64,000 nucleotides of DNA from Tigriopus japonicus (GCA_010645155.1 JAAGOF010000209.1:220264-284263), one strand, 5' to 3'. Shown: positions 22,446-36,354, counted from the stretch's first letter. Numbers and translations are program-made. The notes: a model not told the origin generated them from the letters alone.

Positions 22446-25400
22446 TCATCGTTTCGTGTCATCATTCAGGCTAAAACCAAAAGTGCTGAAGAACCCATTA
22501 AGGCCATTGGCACCGCCTTCAAAGCACGTGTTCTCCACGTTGTCCATGAAAAGGTCCGGATCAGTTCGGGCTTGCTTCTGGACCTGACAATTCGAGCAAA
22601 TGTCCTCGCATTTAGGACACACCACAGTTCCTGGAAATGATTAATGGTCTTTTGATCACTTTGCTTTGGAGCTTTTATATTAGGGATGGGTTGGGATCAG
22701 CCAAGAGCCGGTTTAATATCGGATCGGTTCTAAAGTTGGATCCAAGACCCATGAATTGATCAGGAGTCAGCACCAACATTTGAGGAGTCAACTCATAGAA
22801 TTTGGATAAATGACTTAGAAGCTCAACATATCATTTTCCACATATCTTTTTTTTCCTTCTACTTTTCCTGCCAAAAGATGCCTGGAAAAATATACTTCCA
22901 TCATAAGCTATCTTTGTTCATCATCTTTGTTAAATAAAAACTGTGACAACTAACGCATTGATTCTAGAAAATAATTGTTAAAATTTGGATCCAAAATTTC
23001 GATTTCGGGTCGGAACCGAACCGATTAGATTTGAAGCGTCACTGAACCTCCCCTGACCCGGAACCAAAAATAAGTCTCGGCTCATCCCTAATTTTTAGTG
23101 CAATGTAGAATTTTCATGCAAAAATTCGTAGTGTGAAAGAATGATTTATAAACAATAAAAGGGAATCAAAATTGAAGCAAATAATGCAAATAGCCTCATG
23201 TTTTTCACATTTCCATCAAGAGACAGAGTTATCATGAAAAAAAAAACCATGAATAGGACTTTGTTGAATATAAAAAAATTGGGATTTCTATCAATTGAAA
23301 TTTTGGCTCGGTTTTCAAGATACTGTTTTTAGTTTCCACGTCACATTTTATGGACAAAGTTAATTACCTTCATGGAGCCATTTTCCGGACTTCAAGCGAA
23401 CATCAATCACTTGACCTTCTTCTGAGCAAGGAAGACTGACGTTTCGAACCACAATATTCAGGCCTCCATCTTTGCACTCGTAAGGATAGCAACCCGCTCC
23501 ATATCGTTTCCACTGTTTCAATGTGCGACAGCTCTTCTGTTCCCATTTCCCGCTTTGCTCAAAGCATCGTGTTCCATTCCCATATTGTTCCAAGGCGTAA
23601 TTATTGTCTCCCACAGGTGCATTTTGCGCTTGGGCGCATCTTGTCCCACGCTCTTTAGACTGACCCGTGGATTTCCAAGTGAACTCTTGGATGTAAGGAC
23701 AAAAGTCTGCCAGTGTCACCGAGCTGCCAACCTAAAATAATTTTAAAATGTCCAAAGATATTGTCTATGAATATTGATGTCATCAATGGATACTACTAAC
23801 TCGAGTGATGTCACTGGGGGAAACGCCTTCCAGTTCGTTAAAGTTCTGATAGATGGTTGGTAAAGGGTTTGAGAATTGGACCAGATTGCAACTTCCCACT
23901 GAGCGACTGTCATGAGTACAGTACGTTCTGGAATCACCTTGCATGATTGTGTTGCAAAATGGGAATTTGTCATCTTTCATTTCCAGGATCTCCATACAAC
24001 TCTTCTGAGCAAAGTCGCATCCCAATCCTTTGCCCCACTGGATATTTTCGGCCTACAAGCAAGGAGCATGTGTTTGATAAATAATTAGTTTGTTGTTTTA
24101 ATCAAAACGTGAGACGTTGTGCAATGTATTTCCAATGAGGGGTTTGATCTAGATGAATATAGGGATTGCCACCCTTGTTGACAAGTATAATTGATTACTA
24201 AACGCAAAAGTGGCAATTAAATTGTTGACTAATTGAGGCTTTTCACGCTTTATGTCATTCCCCTTTCAAATGGCAGGCTAATACATATAAAGTGCCTTAC
24301 ACAAATATAAATCATGATTTCTGTTGCTTCAGAACTTATTAGAGCGACATATTACGATCCGTAAACGAGACTTAGATGAGAAATAATGTATCGAAATAGG
24401 ATTTCTTGGTAATTATTTTCTCAACAATTGCAGCAGAAACTGACTTTTTCCTACACTCCCATCATATGTTAGTCCTAGTTTATAACTTGGCATGGCTGAA
24501 AAACTAAATTCACCCCGATACACACGTAAAAAATCCTTTAGGTGTCTTTTATTGCTTTGATTTTGCCATCTTTTTTCCAGATCATTCTGAAGGGAACTAG
24601 CAATTTCACCGGATTTTTTTGAATTTTTCCCATTTTTTTTTATTTTGGACAAAACCGCAGACTTTTGTAAATACAGTGTAAAATATAATTTAGATGTTTC
24701 TGGTAGCCGAGAAGATAAACTAAATATTTTTGTTGCAACTACAAGACAACAATAATGTTGGCTTGTTTCCTATTTTTGATTTTGCAGATGAAGTAACCTC
24801 ATTTCAGAAAATTTTCAGCACAACAAACAATTTTCCACATTTTTAGTAGCACTTTCCCCATTTTTGTAAATTTGGACAAAATTAGAAGAATTTGGTAATG
24901 ACAATGTAAATTGTAAATTGTAATCTACAACTATCCGGTGGACCAGCCCTGTCGAAAAACGTTACATTCTTACCCACTCCTTGACTGCGCCTTGCTCCTT
25001 GATGTGAGATATTTCAAAGGAACGGAAAAATTGATAAAATCTTTTCAAATCCTATCTATTTTCCCATTCTTTGAGCAATTTTATTTCTTTGTGTTTCTTC
25101 CACCATTTTGCTCATTTTTCTGAAAATTTTAAATTTTTCGTACATATTCTACTCTCTGACTTTTTCAATTCTTAAATTTTAATGGATTTTATGAAAATAA
25201 ACATAAAATTTACTCAACTTTTGGAAAATCGGGCTTTTCCAAATATATTTTTGGGCTGGTTTTCAAAAACATTCATTCACAAAAAATCTTTAGATTTATG
25301 CACCAAACGTTCAAAATAAAGGTGGAGCACAAAAGTCCCAATTTTTTTTTGTATTTTTCTTACATGTTTCAGCATTTGTCAACTGGTTTATGTAAACAAG

Positions 25401-28400
25401 ACTTCCAGAATATTCATTCCAACGTTTCAATTGTAAATCAAAGAAAGAGCTAAAATAGAATCAAAAATATGAACTTCATGAATCAGCAGCTAAATGCGAA
25501 GTTTTTTGTGACGTCACAGTTCACTTTGAAAGGCTATTCACAACAACCTCCTCCACCCCCAAAAAAAGACGAGGTTGCGTCAACTCCTATTGGTTGATAT
25601 GCGCTACGAATTGCTTTAAGTTAGAGACGTCTCTACTTTATGTAACCTCCGCAATGCTTGCAGCGCAATGCATTAATTAGTTGCGATCTTACCAGATCGT
25701 AGTTAGGCAAATACCAGCCCGAATCCTCTAGCAGAGCAAAGGTCATTCGTGAATAAACGGGGTTTTGCGTGTGAACCGTCCCAGTCATGGCCTCATTCTG
25801 AAAGATCCGCTTTTCCCAATGTGTCAAAGCAGTCCCATCGCCTCCTTGATCCTCCAGCTCTGCTCCTTCCAAAGTGGGGCAACCAAAGTGCTTGCGAACC
25901 TCCTCAACCACTTTGGGAGTGACCATTACACTGACCCGTCTGGTCACCATTCCAGAACGCACCTTCCACGAGCGTTCAATCTAGATATTGGAAGCAAACG
26001 ACGACTTTGAGAACATCGGAATATCAAACCGCAAACAATCAGGCGAATTCGATTCTTCCTGATTGGTTGAAGAAAATGGTCAATCTCCCTTAAGTCGAAA
26101 ATGAAAAATTCTCAATGCCTGTTTTATGATTCAAAGTAAGAAATGAAAGACTCAGATTTCATTTAAATGAACAGAAAAAAGCAAATTTTATCCACATGAA
26201 TTGAAAAATAGACCTCATATTTCATCCACATGAACAGAAAAATCAAAATAAAAGAAAAAAAAAACTTCCTGGAGATTGGAGACCTTTAAAGGGAGATTTA
26301 TTGTACCCACCATTGTCTGTGAAATTCATTTTTTATCTTATTTATTCTGTAAGGTTTAGATTTGAAGCCAAGGCTTTATTTTCCAAATGATGTAGCATCA
26401 GTCTAAATTACTTTTTTGGGACGCCTCAATTCACCGTTGCAAAACCGATTTGGTTTCAAATCATACCTCAAACCGTTTAACCTCAGCAATTGTACCCACC
26501 ACAATCATTTCATCTGACCAATAATCCATCATCATCTATTAATACCTCCTTAATGATTTTGTCGCTCCACTGTCTCAATTGAAGTTTGCGGTTAATGGGA
26601 GGTTTTCCATCTGAACCTCGGGGAGTCAAAGGATCGCCATTGGCGTCTCGGAAGAACGCAAAAAGACTCGATGAGAACCCCAAAGCGTGAAGAAGCTCGT
26701 GTTTAAAGGTCGATGAAAGTCCCTCGACCTCATCGGGTTTGATAGCAGCCGGACAAATGTTGGTGTGTCCAGCCACGGGGCGATCAAATTCGATCTCTTG
26801 TTGACAATGAGCCGCGTAAGCCACGGTTGAGGCTTGTTCCCCTGAAACAGTTTCGAGACCGACCATTAGCCAAGGGGATTTTTGTAGGTATTTTTCTTTT
26901 ATGGATTTAATCATTCCTACTAAATTGAAGCCACTCTGGAAAAAGTTGTTGGCTGAGGTGTTCTATGGTTGAATGAACTGTGACAGGCGTTTTTGAATCA
27001 CAAACATTTTGACCAACCATGCAATGACCAGACATGGGGAGTTTCCATTCTTAAATGGACGATTTCTCATTTTGGAGGTGGTGAAGAAACTGCATTTATT
27101 TTCATCTTGTTTCCTCAAAACAGAAAATACTTGATAAATAATCCTGCTTTTCTACACTAATTGATGAACACAAGCATGGTTTTGATTGGTGAATTATAGT
27201 ATACTCATACTTACATACACATGACAAAACTCTTTAAGTTACAGCGCACCAAATCTTACGAGAATTTCAGATCGAAATATCATGTTTAAGTTTGCGTCAT
27301 TAATCAAGGGTTTAACGTTATCTATCATCTTATTTATTAAACTACCCCGGAAAAAAGCTTTTCTTGTAAGTCAAATAACAGACTTGTAATTTTCTTCAAC
27401 CAACTCGTTGTTAGTACATAAAAAGCAATTTGAAATATATTTTTGCCATTGTGTTTGTAACCGTCACATATCCGATTTCAAAATAAAATTGCTAGTTAGT
27501 TGATCGACTATCACATTTAACTACATGAGATCTTAGACTTTCAAAAATTCATATTCGCACTCATTTCACTCAAATCAAAACATTTGTTATTGGACAATCC
27601 AATTCTAGTAACAACTCGCGTCTGACTGCGATTAATGTACAACACAAATTGTTCATGGTCAAAAGCAAATTTAAATTCAGGACAATTGCAACCACTATCG
27701 AAGGCAAGCGAATGCGTTTCTGGCCAACGACAATGATAATCTTGTCATTGGTATTCAGAAGGCATAGTTTCAATTAGAATTCATGACTTGCACGGAACTT
27801 CATGCGAGACATTTGTCGTCCACTTTAAAGTCTTAGACTAGATCTTAGAGCCATTATTACATTAAGTACCATTTGATGCCCAACGCAACTTGTGAGGGTA
27901 TGATGGACACTTGATGTGTTCGGATTCAACTCTGATTTTGCTGAATAATCTTTGCCTTGTTTCATCCAAGGTGGTTTCGTTGGTTTAGCTCATAGATCTT
28001 TTAAGACTAGAGTGGACAAGCAACTATTTTTGCGCAAAAAGCTCATTGAGTTCCAGACTCATTTAACACTTTAAGCAATAAGATTTTTTTTTAAATACAA
28101 TTCTTCAGGGTTGTCGTGAATTATAGTCCCATACCAAATCAAGAATCAGTCATGAGTCATGACACATTACGTTTGTGAATAAATTGTACAAATATCAATT
28201 GAAGAAACAGTTGATAGGTATACTCAGGCAAAGTATTTTAGAAATTGATAGACTCGTTATAAAATTATGGTTTTGTTTTCAAGGGCTCCCCCACTCAGGT
28301 GAAAAAAACCATCCGAACTTTGAGTGCTCATTGATGGACTAATATTGCTATAATGTATTGGACGACCAAAACAGAGTGTTAGACACACTTGTACTTTTTA

Positions 28401-31400
28401 AGTTTTTTCGACCTTGACTTAACTCTTGCTTGACCTGACTTGACTTCCTCGTCTCTTTTTGTTTTTGGAGACTATAATTCAAAACAACCCTGTACACATC
28501 ACTTGTGACCACTCATTAGCTGACACACCACATTCTAGATAAATTACCTCTATGAACCATAACTAATCTGTCAATTCAAACTTTTTTCCTTGAAAATCGC
28601 GTAACAATCAGGTTATTGGTCTGCGTGTGAGACTGAGTTCGATGACCCATATCGTCAAGCGATACACAAGTCTCAAATCAAACCAATCTTAATCAACTCA
28701 CAATTGACGAATCCACTTTGGTCAAGCTTACCAATAAAAGAATGATGACAGTTTTGGTAAATGCCAAGAAGTCTTACTTAGTTGTGTTACGACATCCTTT
28801 TGATCCTAAGTATTCCTACGTTTCTACCTTATTTGATTCAAATCATGGTTTCCTGACATTACTTAAAACACTTCTAGTGACGTCCAATTGGTACACTATC
28901 ATAAGGTGTGTCACTTCAAATCTGTCAAAGGAAAAATTCAGGCTATAAACTACTACAACCTTGTAATTAATGATAACATTAATAATTATTTTTCACCAAA
29001 ACATAATATTATATTTTCATAGTTCGTGTAATCAAGTTTGTGCAACTTTCGCTCACTTGCACCTCCATATTGACACGAACATAGAACTAGGTAAAGAAGC
29101 TTCTGTAGAACAAGAACATTTTTTATCATTTTCTGTTCCAAATATCAGTGCTATGAACTTTTCTATGAAACCAACTCAAGGACAAAGGAAGAAAGGTTAA
29201 AAAATTATTGCTCGTCTTGACCTGTTTGTTGCAAGTGAATCTATTTCTTGGAAGACAATTTTTAGCACTTGTCTTTTTAGACCACGAACACTTGCCATAT
29301 AACAAAGGGGAAAAAACAACTCAACTTTATGCCCTCAACTGAAAAGAAATAAGCTTTGTTTTGGTTTTCCCTAATCATTGACCTTTCCTCAGTTACATGG
29401 GTTCAATCCCAGGTTTGTAAACATGATTACAAAATGAACCCTGAACAAAAAATGTCAGCTTGTTTCCCCACATCAGTGCCTCTTGCGGTCAGATTGAGAC
29501 ATTGTTGCCAGATGGGTATTCTTAATGCCACTCTTTGGCAAAATATTAAACAATATTTTAACGGTATTATGTGTCCAAAATGTGTGATTTTGATAACATA
29601 TAAGCATTTAGGAAAAAACGTGAAGTTTTGCCACAGGGTGGCACTAAAATACACTCACTAGCTGGCAACTATGTCTCAATTGGACCTCTGATTTTGGGGG
29701 AAAAGATAACATTTTCTTCAGGGTTCATCGCTCTGAACTGCAATGGGCAAAATGTTTGACGGACCTGGTACTATGTTTGAGTCATTCATGAAACTTTACG
29801 GCAAATGTGTGTCTTATTTTTAATGAATCATATGACGTTAGACCAACCTTCAAAGAGGTCTTAGATACACAAAATAGCCAGAAACTAGCCCCAGTTTTTC
29901 GTGGAGCACTTTGTAAAAAATCAGCTTACCAATACTCTCTCCGCATTGTTTGGTAGGAATGGCGGAAACGTAGAGCACAAAGTCTGTGTTATTCACGCCG
30001 GGTCCTTCATCGGTCACTTTCTTACAATCGCGTCCAGATGAGTCACAAGTATGGCAAGACTTTAAATGCTCCTCGGGCACGACAAATTCGCCGCATTTGG
30101 TTTCCACACATTGATTCTTGCAATATTGTGTCGGGTCATCTGGTGCCAAGAAGTACTGATTGTTTTCACATTTTCGATTCAGGTGGATGGCTCCCACATT
30201 ACGGCGAACTTTGAGAGCGTTTTCCCAAAATGAAACGGCATTGGGAACGATCTGCAAATGGAAAACAAGCGTTCAGTGGTTTAGACAACATCCCTTGTAG
30301 CTCTGTCAGTCGCTATTTAACCCTCCGTTTTGGTTGCTAATATTTCAAATTCAGTAACGTTTGTTTTCTCTAGGTTTCAATCCTTTAAAGGTGTTCCTTC
30401 CCATATCATCTATTTTTAGGAGGAGCCAATCGGCGTATTGTTGAATTATTCCTTTGATATCGCTTGTGACAATTTGTAAACTTGGCGATGTCGAATTCAT
30501 TCAAGCTCAAATGAGTGGCAGGCGCATTTCTAGATGAGGTTGAAAAATCTCAATCGCACAGAGTTCACATCTTGAAACTGAGGATCATTTTTTGATTGTT
30601 TTTTTCCTTTTGTCCCTCCTGGCCCCCCAAAAAACAAACAAAATTGAACAATTTCAATATCAAACAGGTCCTCACCATAACGTTTTGAACCTTCGGTTTA
30701 GATGAAGTTGATAACCTTTGTATCGTTGAAAATTGGATGATCAGTGATCACTCTGTTTCGATGAGATATACGTACATTGCTGAACACCTTATTCTCTAAG
30801 CTTTTCATAAATATAGGTCTTGAACTAGTATGAGGTTTAATTCCTCTAAAATTTTCAATTGTGATCGAGTCGAATTCTTCTGCCAAGGCAGTGCAATTGA
30901 AAATTTATGTTTCTTACAAAATCGTGCAGGTCAACCTTGTCGAAGAACCATTAAAATCCGTCTATTGTAAACAAGTTGAAACCCTTCCTGGAAGTTATAA
31001 AACTAAGGTCTTCATCTTATTTGACTTGGTTTGGGGGAGAGCGCTTTTCAAGTTTCTTTGCCTTTTTCTTACATCAATGATAAAAATGACTCATAACTGT
31101 GTTCATATTTACAGAAATGACAACTTTTGTCTTTATTCCTTAATGAGCTTGAATCACTGTTAGGTGATTTATGGGTCCTCTAGGCCCTTGGGTTTATTCT
31201 AAGCCCTTCCAGAGAAAAGCTTGGTATGTCTTCTGCACCACCCCTCTTTATGACTCTATGCTTCCTTTTTAACTGTGTAAATTATGTCTAATGGGAATTA
31301 CGATTTTCAACTTCATGAATGTTCGAAAAAGGCTTATTTTTTTGGCCAAAAATGCAGCTGCATATTAAAATTGTGTAAAAGCTCGTTGCACCATAAATTC

Positions 31401-34400
31401 CTGGACCTACAATACAGGGTTAGGAAGAGTGAGTGAAACATTGCGTAGATCTTAGATCATGATTGAAACCCTTGGTGTGAGCCCCAATTACAAATGATAG
31501 GTTAAAAACATTACAGGATACAGGAAAATTGTCATGGAACCCTGGACAAGGTGTCAAAATGAGGGTGAGGACTCCCACGCAGGTCAAGGCTATTCATTAC
31601 CTTTTAGATCAGATTAAAACCGGCTTGATCCAGGAACAAGATGGCCAAAGACTAAAATGTGTCAACATAACTGTTGGTTGAATTGTTATAAAGGACAAGC
31701 CCTTGGTACTTGTGTGCCCAACAAGGGCAACAAGTACCACTTGAGGCTGTATCTGAAGGAGCATGGGATGAAATCCAAAAAGAGGAACAGGTGTGTGTGC
31801 GTTGTAACATTTATATCAAGACGTTCAGGGCGTTGGTTTGGCCAAAAAGGGGGCATGACAAATGATATTCCATTATATTATAGTGTGCTGTATGAGGAAC
31901 AACTTCTTAAAGCAATGCTTTCCTATTGAACTTGTAAAAAAGTAATTTCACAATATTCATGTTTCACTAATTCTGCCTAACCCTGTACACAGTTGAGTTT
32001 TACGAGGATAACGTTTGACTTAAACTTTGTTAAATACGACTTTTGGATTCCTTTGGAAACAAGAGTAAAAACAAGAAACAAGGTAAAACACAATCAGTTG
32101 ATAAAGACAGAATGTAAACGGTATTCTTCTTCACATGAAAGTCCACTCTTTCAAGGATCTTTGAAAAATGTCAAACGAAACATCGCCACACTTTGCAAAC
32201 TTCATATTTTCCTATTATGTAGGCATATATATTTTTCATTTTTGTCTCATTAGATTTGACTCCAAAACCGAGGTTGGGGGCTCGGAAATTATTTCATAAC
32301 AAACATTTCAGGGTTGTTGGGTCGTGTGAGGACACGAAGCACTGCCACTGACCTTAAAGTTTCGTCCTTTGCTCAGCGTTTCTGGCAAAGCTGCCAACTA
32401 ACTAACTTTCAGCTATCCCACTAATTTCACTCCCTAGTTTACACAAGAGAGCATGAGAATTGATTGGATGTTGTAAATGTACAGAAAGGGAGCAGTAGCC
32501 AACTGTATCGAACAAACCGTCCTTTACAATGATCGCTTCCAACAACCGGAAGTATTCACCAATTGAATAATTACCACCGGCGATTTTTATCCCAGCAGAC
32601 TAAGTTCAAGCGACAAACTGTGCAACGAGGAAGAAGAGATCATCCCCATCCAATTTGATAAAAGGTGCATGCCCAATGCTGCAAATTATAAAATGTTGTA
32701 CATGTCAAAATTTCTGCTAAAAGCTCTTTAGCTTCTTCACTAGTGGTTTTTGATGCCTACAGAAAGCAAAAGAAGAAAAGTACCATTAAAAAACCGTCAT
32801 GTCAAATTTCCATATTCATCATCTTTTTACTTTGCTTCAATGGGGTGACAACATCTAGAACGTAGAAAATGTCACAAAATATAACTAATCCATAATAATC
32901 GGGTTTTTGATTTGCAGTTCGCAACACACACATACTTTTGACCGCTTTTCCCTTGGCAAATAAGATAAAATCTCAAAAGTTATGAAAATTCAGTATTGGG
33001 ATCTTACCAACACCAACACAAAGTCCTCAGAAAACACCTGATTTTTTATAATGATGCCACTTAAAATATGTTGACAATAAAGTCTTGTTGTACCTTTTTA
33101 GTTTTCTCTCTTCTTCCCTTGCCAAATTTGTAGAGACCTTGATTCAAGTTGAACTAATCAATCTCTTCCCAACACTCTTATTATTATAGATCTAGTTAGA
33201 ATCAAACAAAATTTACTCTAAAAAGTCATAGAGAAGCACCAGACCTTCTAAGACATAATTGTCACCCTGTAGGTGTTCAAAATTTCGTTCATTTTATCAC
33301 GAACTGGAATGCTTTTGATGGCGGTTAATGGCCAGTTGTAACCGTCAACCATACAGTCAACCAGATGAACCAAGAGCTCCAAAACAGTCCATCGCAATTT
33401 ACGTCTTTGTCGTCTTATTCTGCCTCACAAAAAGTGGGCGCCCTATTTGTATCAAACTATCCATTAAAGCGGTATCCACTACTGAGTGTTTCGAGTTGGA
33501 TTTTTGACAGAGTTTTGCCATTTTGGTTTTAGGGTCAAAAAGCTGACCACAACTAAACTTCTCAAAAGGCAATGAACGTAATCTGCCATAAAATATGGCA
33601 ACACTGCCATCTCGAAATCTTTTAGTTAAAACTACTGATGGAACTCGAACTCGAACTCGATTTCGTTCGTTTCGCGAGTGTTGCCAAATTGGTCCAAGTT
33701 TAGGTCTTTTTGAAAAGTTCAATACAACCTGCCCTTTTAACAATAATAAACTTCGAGTCAAAAATGGCAGCACTCCCAACTCAAAACTCATCACTAGTAT
33801 CCACTTAGAGTAGACTGTCACATGGATGGATGCCAAAAGTGCATCCAGTTTTCCAATCAACCAACCCTTCAGGTATTCATTCTTTGAATGCCAAGCGAGT
33901 TTCCGAGACACAAACCTGAAAAAGCCAAGAGTTTTGGCCTGAAAGAGATTACATAAGAATCGCACACGAAGAAGACTCGGTCGTTTTCCATAATTGACGA
34001 TCAAGCCAGAAATGGACAGCCAACCTCATCATGATGAAGATGATGGTGATGATCTTTCTCTATTTGAGAATAAATTTCAGGGGGCTTTCAGTTTTGGATT
34101 ACATAATTTTTGACGGTCTGATCAAAAGAGACGTAAAAGAGCGAGACGAAAAAGTTGGGATGAATCAGTAAAACCACCGAACTCAGCTTATGCAAAAGTG
34201 CACAATATGTAACCTGATTGTATTGTTTTGTTTTGGTCATGAGGTGAAAATAATTCACCCAAACACGTGGTCTTAGTTTCACATGGTGAAAAAGCAAAGA
34301 AAGCATTATGAAGATCATTTTAGGCTTACATCTTTGGTATGGTCAGAAAAAAATCTGGGTCCTCAAATGTTCACATCAATTAATTTTTGTTGAAACCATC

Positions 34401-36235
34401 TCAGACCATTTCATTCGTTGCTGTTCAGGTAGTTGAAGAAGTTCAAGTCCTAGAGAAGTACATGCGTGACGTGATGTTCACGTGATGAAGTACAAGGAGG
34501 TGATTGATTGATTGCTAGTCCAGCACTACGTGAAATGTTTCACACAATCACATTAAAATTGTTTTTTTCAAAGTCTGAATATGTTCTTCGATTATATCTT
34601 TGGGTAGTTGCTTGTTCTTTTAGAGTGACAATATAAGAGCCCGGATGTTAGGTGCACTAATTCAAATGATTCAAGCCTACCAAAGTAGAGTATAAGTAAC
34701 GCTGTTCGAGTATAGTCTGTTTTCATCACTTGCCTTTCAAACGCAGCTGATGTACAGGGACTAAATTCTAGCAGCGTTATTTATACTATACTTTGGTATA
34801 CTTGAGCCATTTGAATTAGTGCATGCACCAAACATCCGGGCTAAGGCCAGTAATTGGTTTTTCTAAAAGTAAATTAGAAGCAGAAGTGAAGAATATTAAT
34901 ACAGAGTAGAAATAATCATGCTCAAGTATTGTCTCAGTGCATAAGCTGCTTTTTTGCAATTGAAAAACTGTTTTTTTTTTCTTGAAGTTGAGGAACGAGC
35001 AATAGCGGTCGGTTCATTTTGCGATTCAATTTCTTGTGTTTCACTGACCCACGTATGAAACAAAAAAATGGACATGTTCATGTGGAAAAAGGCCCGTGAA
35101 ACAAGCAGGGAAGAATGTACGAGTAGACATGCTATCTGATAGAAGTGTTCGGAAGTTCGTGTGGACTGATTTCAAAATACACATTCCGTATTCGGAAGTT
35201 TCACTCTTCTGGGAATTTGAGATCGAACGTTCAAAGCCTAGGATGACGTCAGTCATTTACGCCGAAAATATTAAATTGCTTCAATAGTCCGTTCAACATT
35301 TAAACCTTTGTTAAGGCCTTGAAAACCATTAATATTTCTTCAACGTTCCTTTTAAGCTTGTGCCATTTCAAGTTTGATTCAAGTTTTTTAGTACAAAGTT
35401 CATAAAACTGAAAATGTACAAAAATTGTAAATTCCTATCGTCACGTCATTCATCAATGACAGAAATGGAACAAAATTGACTTTGAAATAAATTCTATCTT
35501 GCATTAATTTTCCAGAGGGGACCACATTCATTGGATCCAGCGTAGAAAAATACAAGCTAATAAATTCAACTACGGCAATAGAATAACTTTCAAATCACTA
35601 CATATTTAAAAATCATATTTCCTCCCAAATTGTGCCGCGAATCCACTTGGGTTTTCATAGTTTCAAAGTACAATCATCGGCGCTCTTAAACTCATTCCGC
35701 ACAATTTGCATCAAAAGGAAATGTTGTTTACGACTTTTTTAAACCTGTTATTTGACTGATTCTCCTTTTAACTTGGCTGATCAGGGAATCATAACCTAAA
35801 ACGTCATCAAAAACCTGGTTTTTAATAATTGAGCAACTTTACGGTTTGCAAAAACAAAAACATAGAAGAAAACTTGATGATACAAAAGTAGAATGATCTG
35901 GTGCGTCTAATTTAGTTACTCTTAAACGTCTAGGTGATTCATCTTACCTGTTCCTTCACAATTTTCTGCTGTATTTTGTCGAGGTCATCTACGCTTTTGT
36001 GATAAAACACTTGAATCCTCATCTGATGGTCAGGACTTCGTTTTGTTCTTTTGGCAGAAGACCCCTTGAGATGCACGGGATGAGGAATGTCCTCAATTTT
36101 TGGAAAGTCATGAACACAATGAGTCTCTTGAGGCAGATTGAAATCCCCACCTTCATGTTCCAGAGGATGAGAGTGAACCACAATCACTTGAAAGACAAAG
36201 GCCAAAGCAGGGGCCAACAGGATCTTGCCGATCAT
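22446..36235 (-). CDS. LMLN: Leishmanolysin-like peptidase (invadolysin, M8)
   Basis: Seven minus-strand exons: 36235-35948, 30251-29930, 26841-26546, 25980-25693, 24052-23801, 23731-23368 and 22630-22446. All joins are GT-AG and phase-consistent, giving 664 residues, normal for the family. Exon 1 has a signal peptide ([20 protein letters not shown]). Exon 3 has the zinc site HELLHALGF with catalytic Glu. Exon 4 has the third zinc-ligand region [17 protein letters not shown] and the Met-turn [14 protein letters not shown]. The Cys-rich C-terminal part ([20 protein letters not shown]) matches the M8 family. A Lys/Arg-rich KRTKRSPD near residue 70 could be a propeptide cleavage region. Known animal homologues are membrane-associated or secreted zinc metallopeptidases linked to cell migration and mitosis. 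A C-terminal GPI or membrane segment is not obvious (tail [15 protein letters not shown]). Introns 1 (5.7 kb) and 2 (3.1 kb) are long and MITE-filled. Confidence 0.94.
22681..23090. mobile_element. hAT-like MITE with TAGGGATG ends
   Basis: The left end TAGGGATGGGTTGGGATCAG and the inverse of the right end, TAGGGATGAGCCGAGAC, form short imperfect inverted ends. The body repeats GGATCGGTTC / GAACCGAACCGATT. Flanking 8-mers agree only partly. It lies in intron 6 of LMLN. Confidence 0.55.
24520..24951 (-). mobile_element. CAGGGC(C/T)-end hAT-like element, partial copy
   Basis: On the minus strand it begins CAGGGCTGGTCCACCGGATA and continues GTTGTAGATTACAATTTAC...ATTACCAAATT. This parallels the start of the element at 48274-48919 (CAGGGCCACCAGATAGTTGT). 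A second internal GTTT-CAAAATC segment (near 24560: AGAATGATCTGGAAAAAAG on minus) also matches 48640-48660. The far end is not recognisable. It lies in LMLN intron 4. Confidence 0.65.
29493..29680. repeat. Fold-back MITE in LMLN intron 2
   Basis: The left arm TTGAGACATTGTTGCCAG ... AATGCCACTCTTTGGCAAAA is mirrored by the inverse of the right arm, TTGAGACATAGTTGCCAG ... AGTGCCACCCTGTGGCAAAA. Arms are about 50 bases with a ~90-base loop. The open frames on both strands here are products of this symmetry, not genes. Confidence 0.8.
31415..31985. mobile_element. TA-flanked mariner/Tc1-like remnant
   Basis: The terminal inverted repeats CAGGGTTAGGAAGAGTGAGT and (inverse of right end) CAGGGTTAGGCAGAATTAGT are each bordered by TA (31413-31414, 31986-31987), as expected for Tc1/mariner elements. 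The 571-base body contains broken open frames, one with [20 protein letters not shown] that could be a helix-turn-helix relic. No DDE catalytic region was identified. It lies in LMLN intron 1. Confidence 0.7.
33480..33796 (-). mobile_element. TAGTGATG MITE, copy B
   Basis: Inverted orientation relative to copy A. On the minus strand it starts TAGTGATGAGTTTTGAGTTGGG and ends in ACTCAGTA. A perfect 8-base duplication GTATCCAC flanks it (33472-33479, 33797-33804). The internal GGACCAATTTGGCAACACTCG-type segment matches the other copies. It lies in LMLN intron 1. Confidence 0.88.
34638..34842. mobile_element. Fold-back MITE with AGCCCGGATGTT ends
   Basis: The left arm AGCCCGGATGTTAGGTGCAC...ACTAATTCAAATGATTCAAGC is mirrored by the inverse right arm AGCCCGGATGTTTGGTGCATGCACTAATTCAAATGGC. 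Both continue into ACCAAAGTA(G/T)AGTATAA and AACGCTG. Arms are about 70 bases with a ~65-base loop. It lies in LMLN intron 1. Confidence 0.85.
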
Positions 36236-36354
36236 TTTTCCTCACAAAAAGGACTTTGTAACGAACCAATTCTGTAAAACCAAGAGCACTGATCCTTCAA
36301 CACTTGACCTCAACTAGTTTCTAACTTGACCCCAACAAACAAAAGACACTTGAG

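Noticed and set aside
29399..29417. GGGTTCAATCCCAGG, B-box-like, as a tRNA gene or SINE
   Set aside because: No A-box at the right distance and no cloverleaf can be drawn.
29356..29661. Overlapping plus and minus frames with similar peptides (ATLWQN)
   Set aside because: The similarity comes from a fold-back repeat read in both directions, not from genes.
31657..31929. 90-codon frame inside the TA-flanked element as an intact transposase
   Set aside because: Too short, with no DDE/DDD motifs; treated as part of a dead element.
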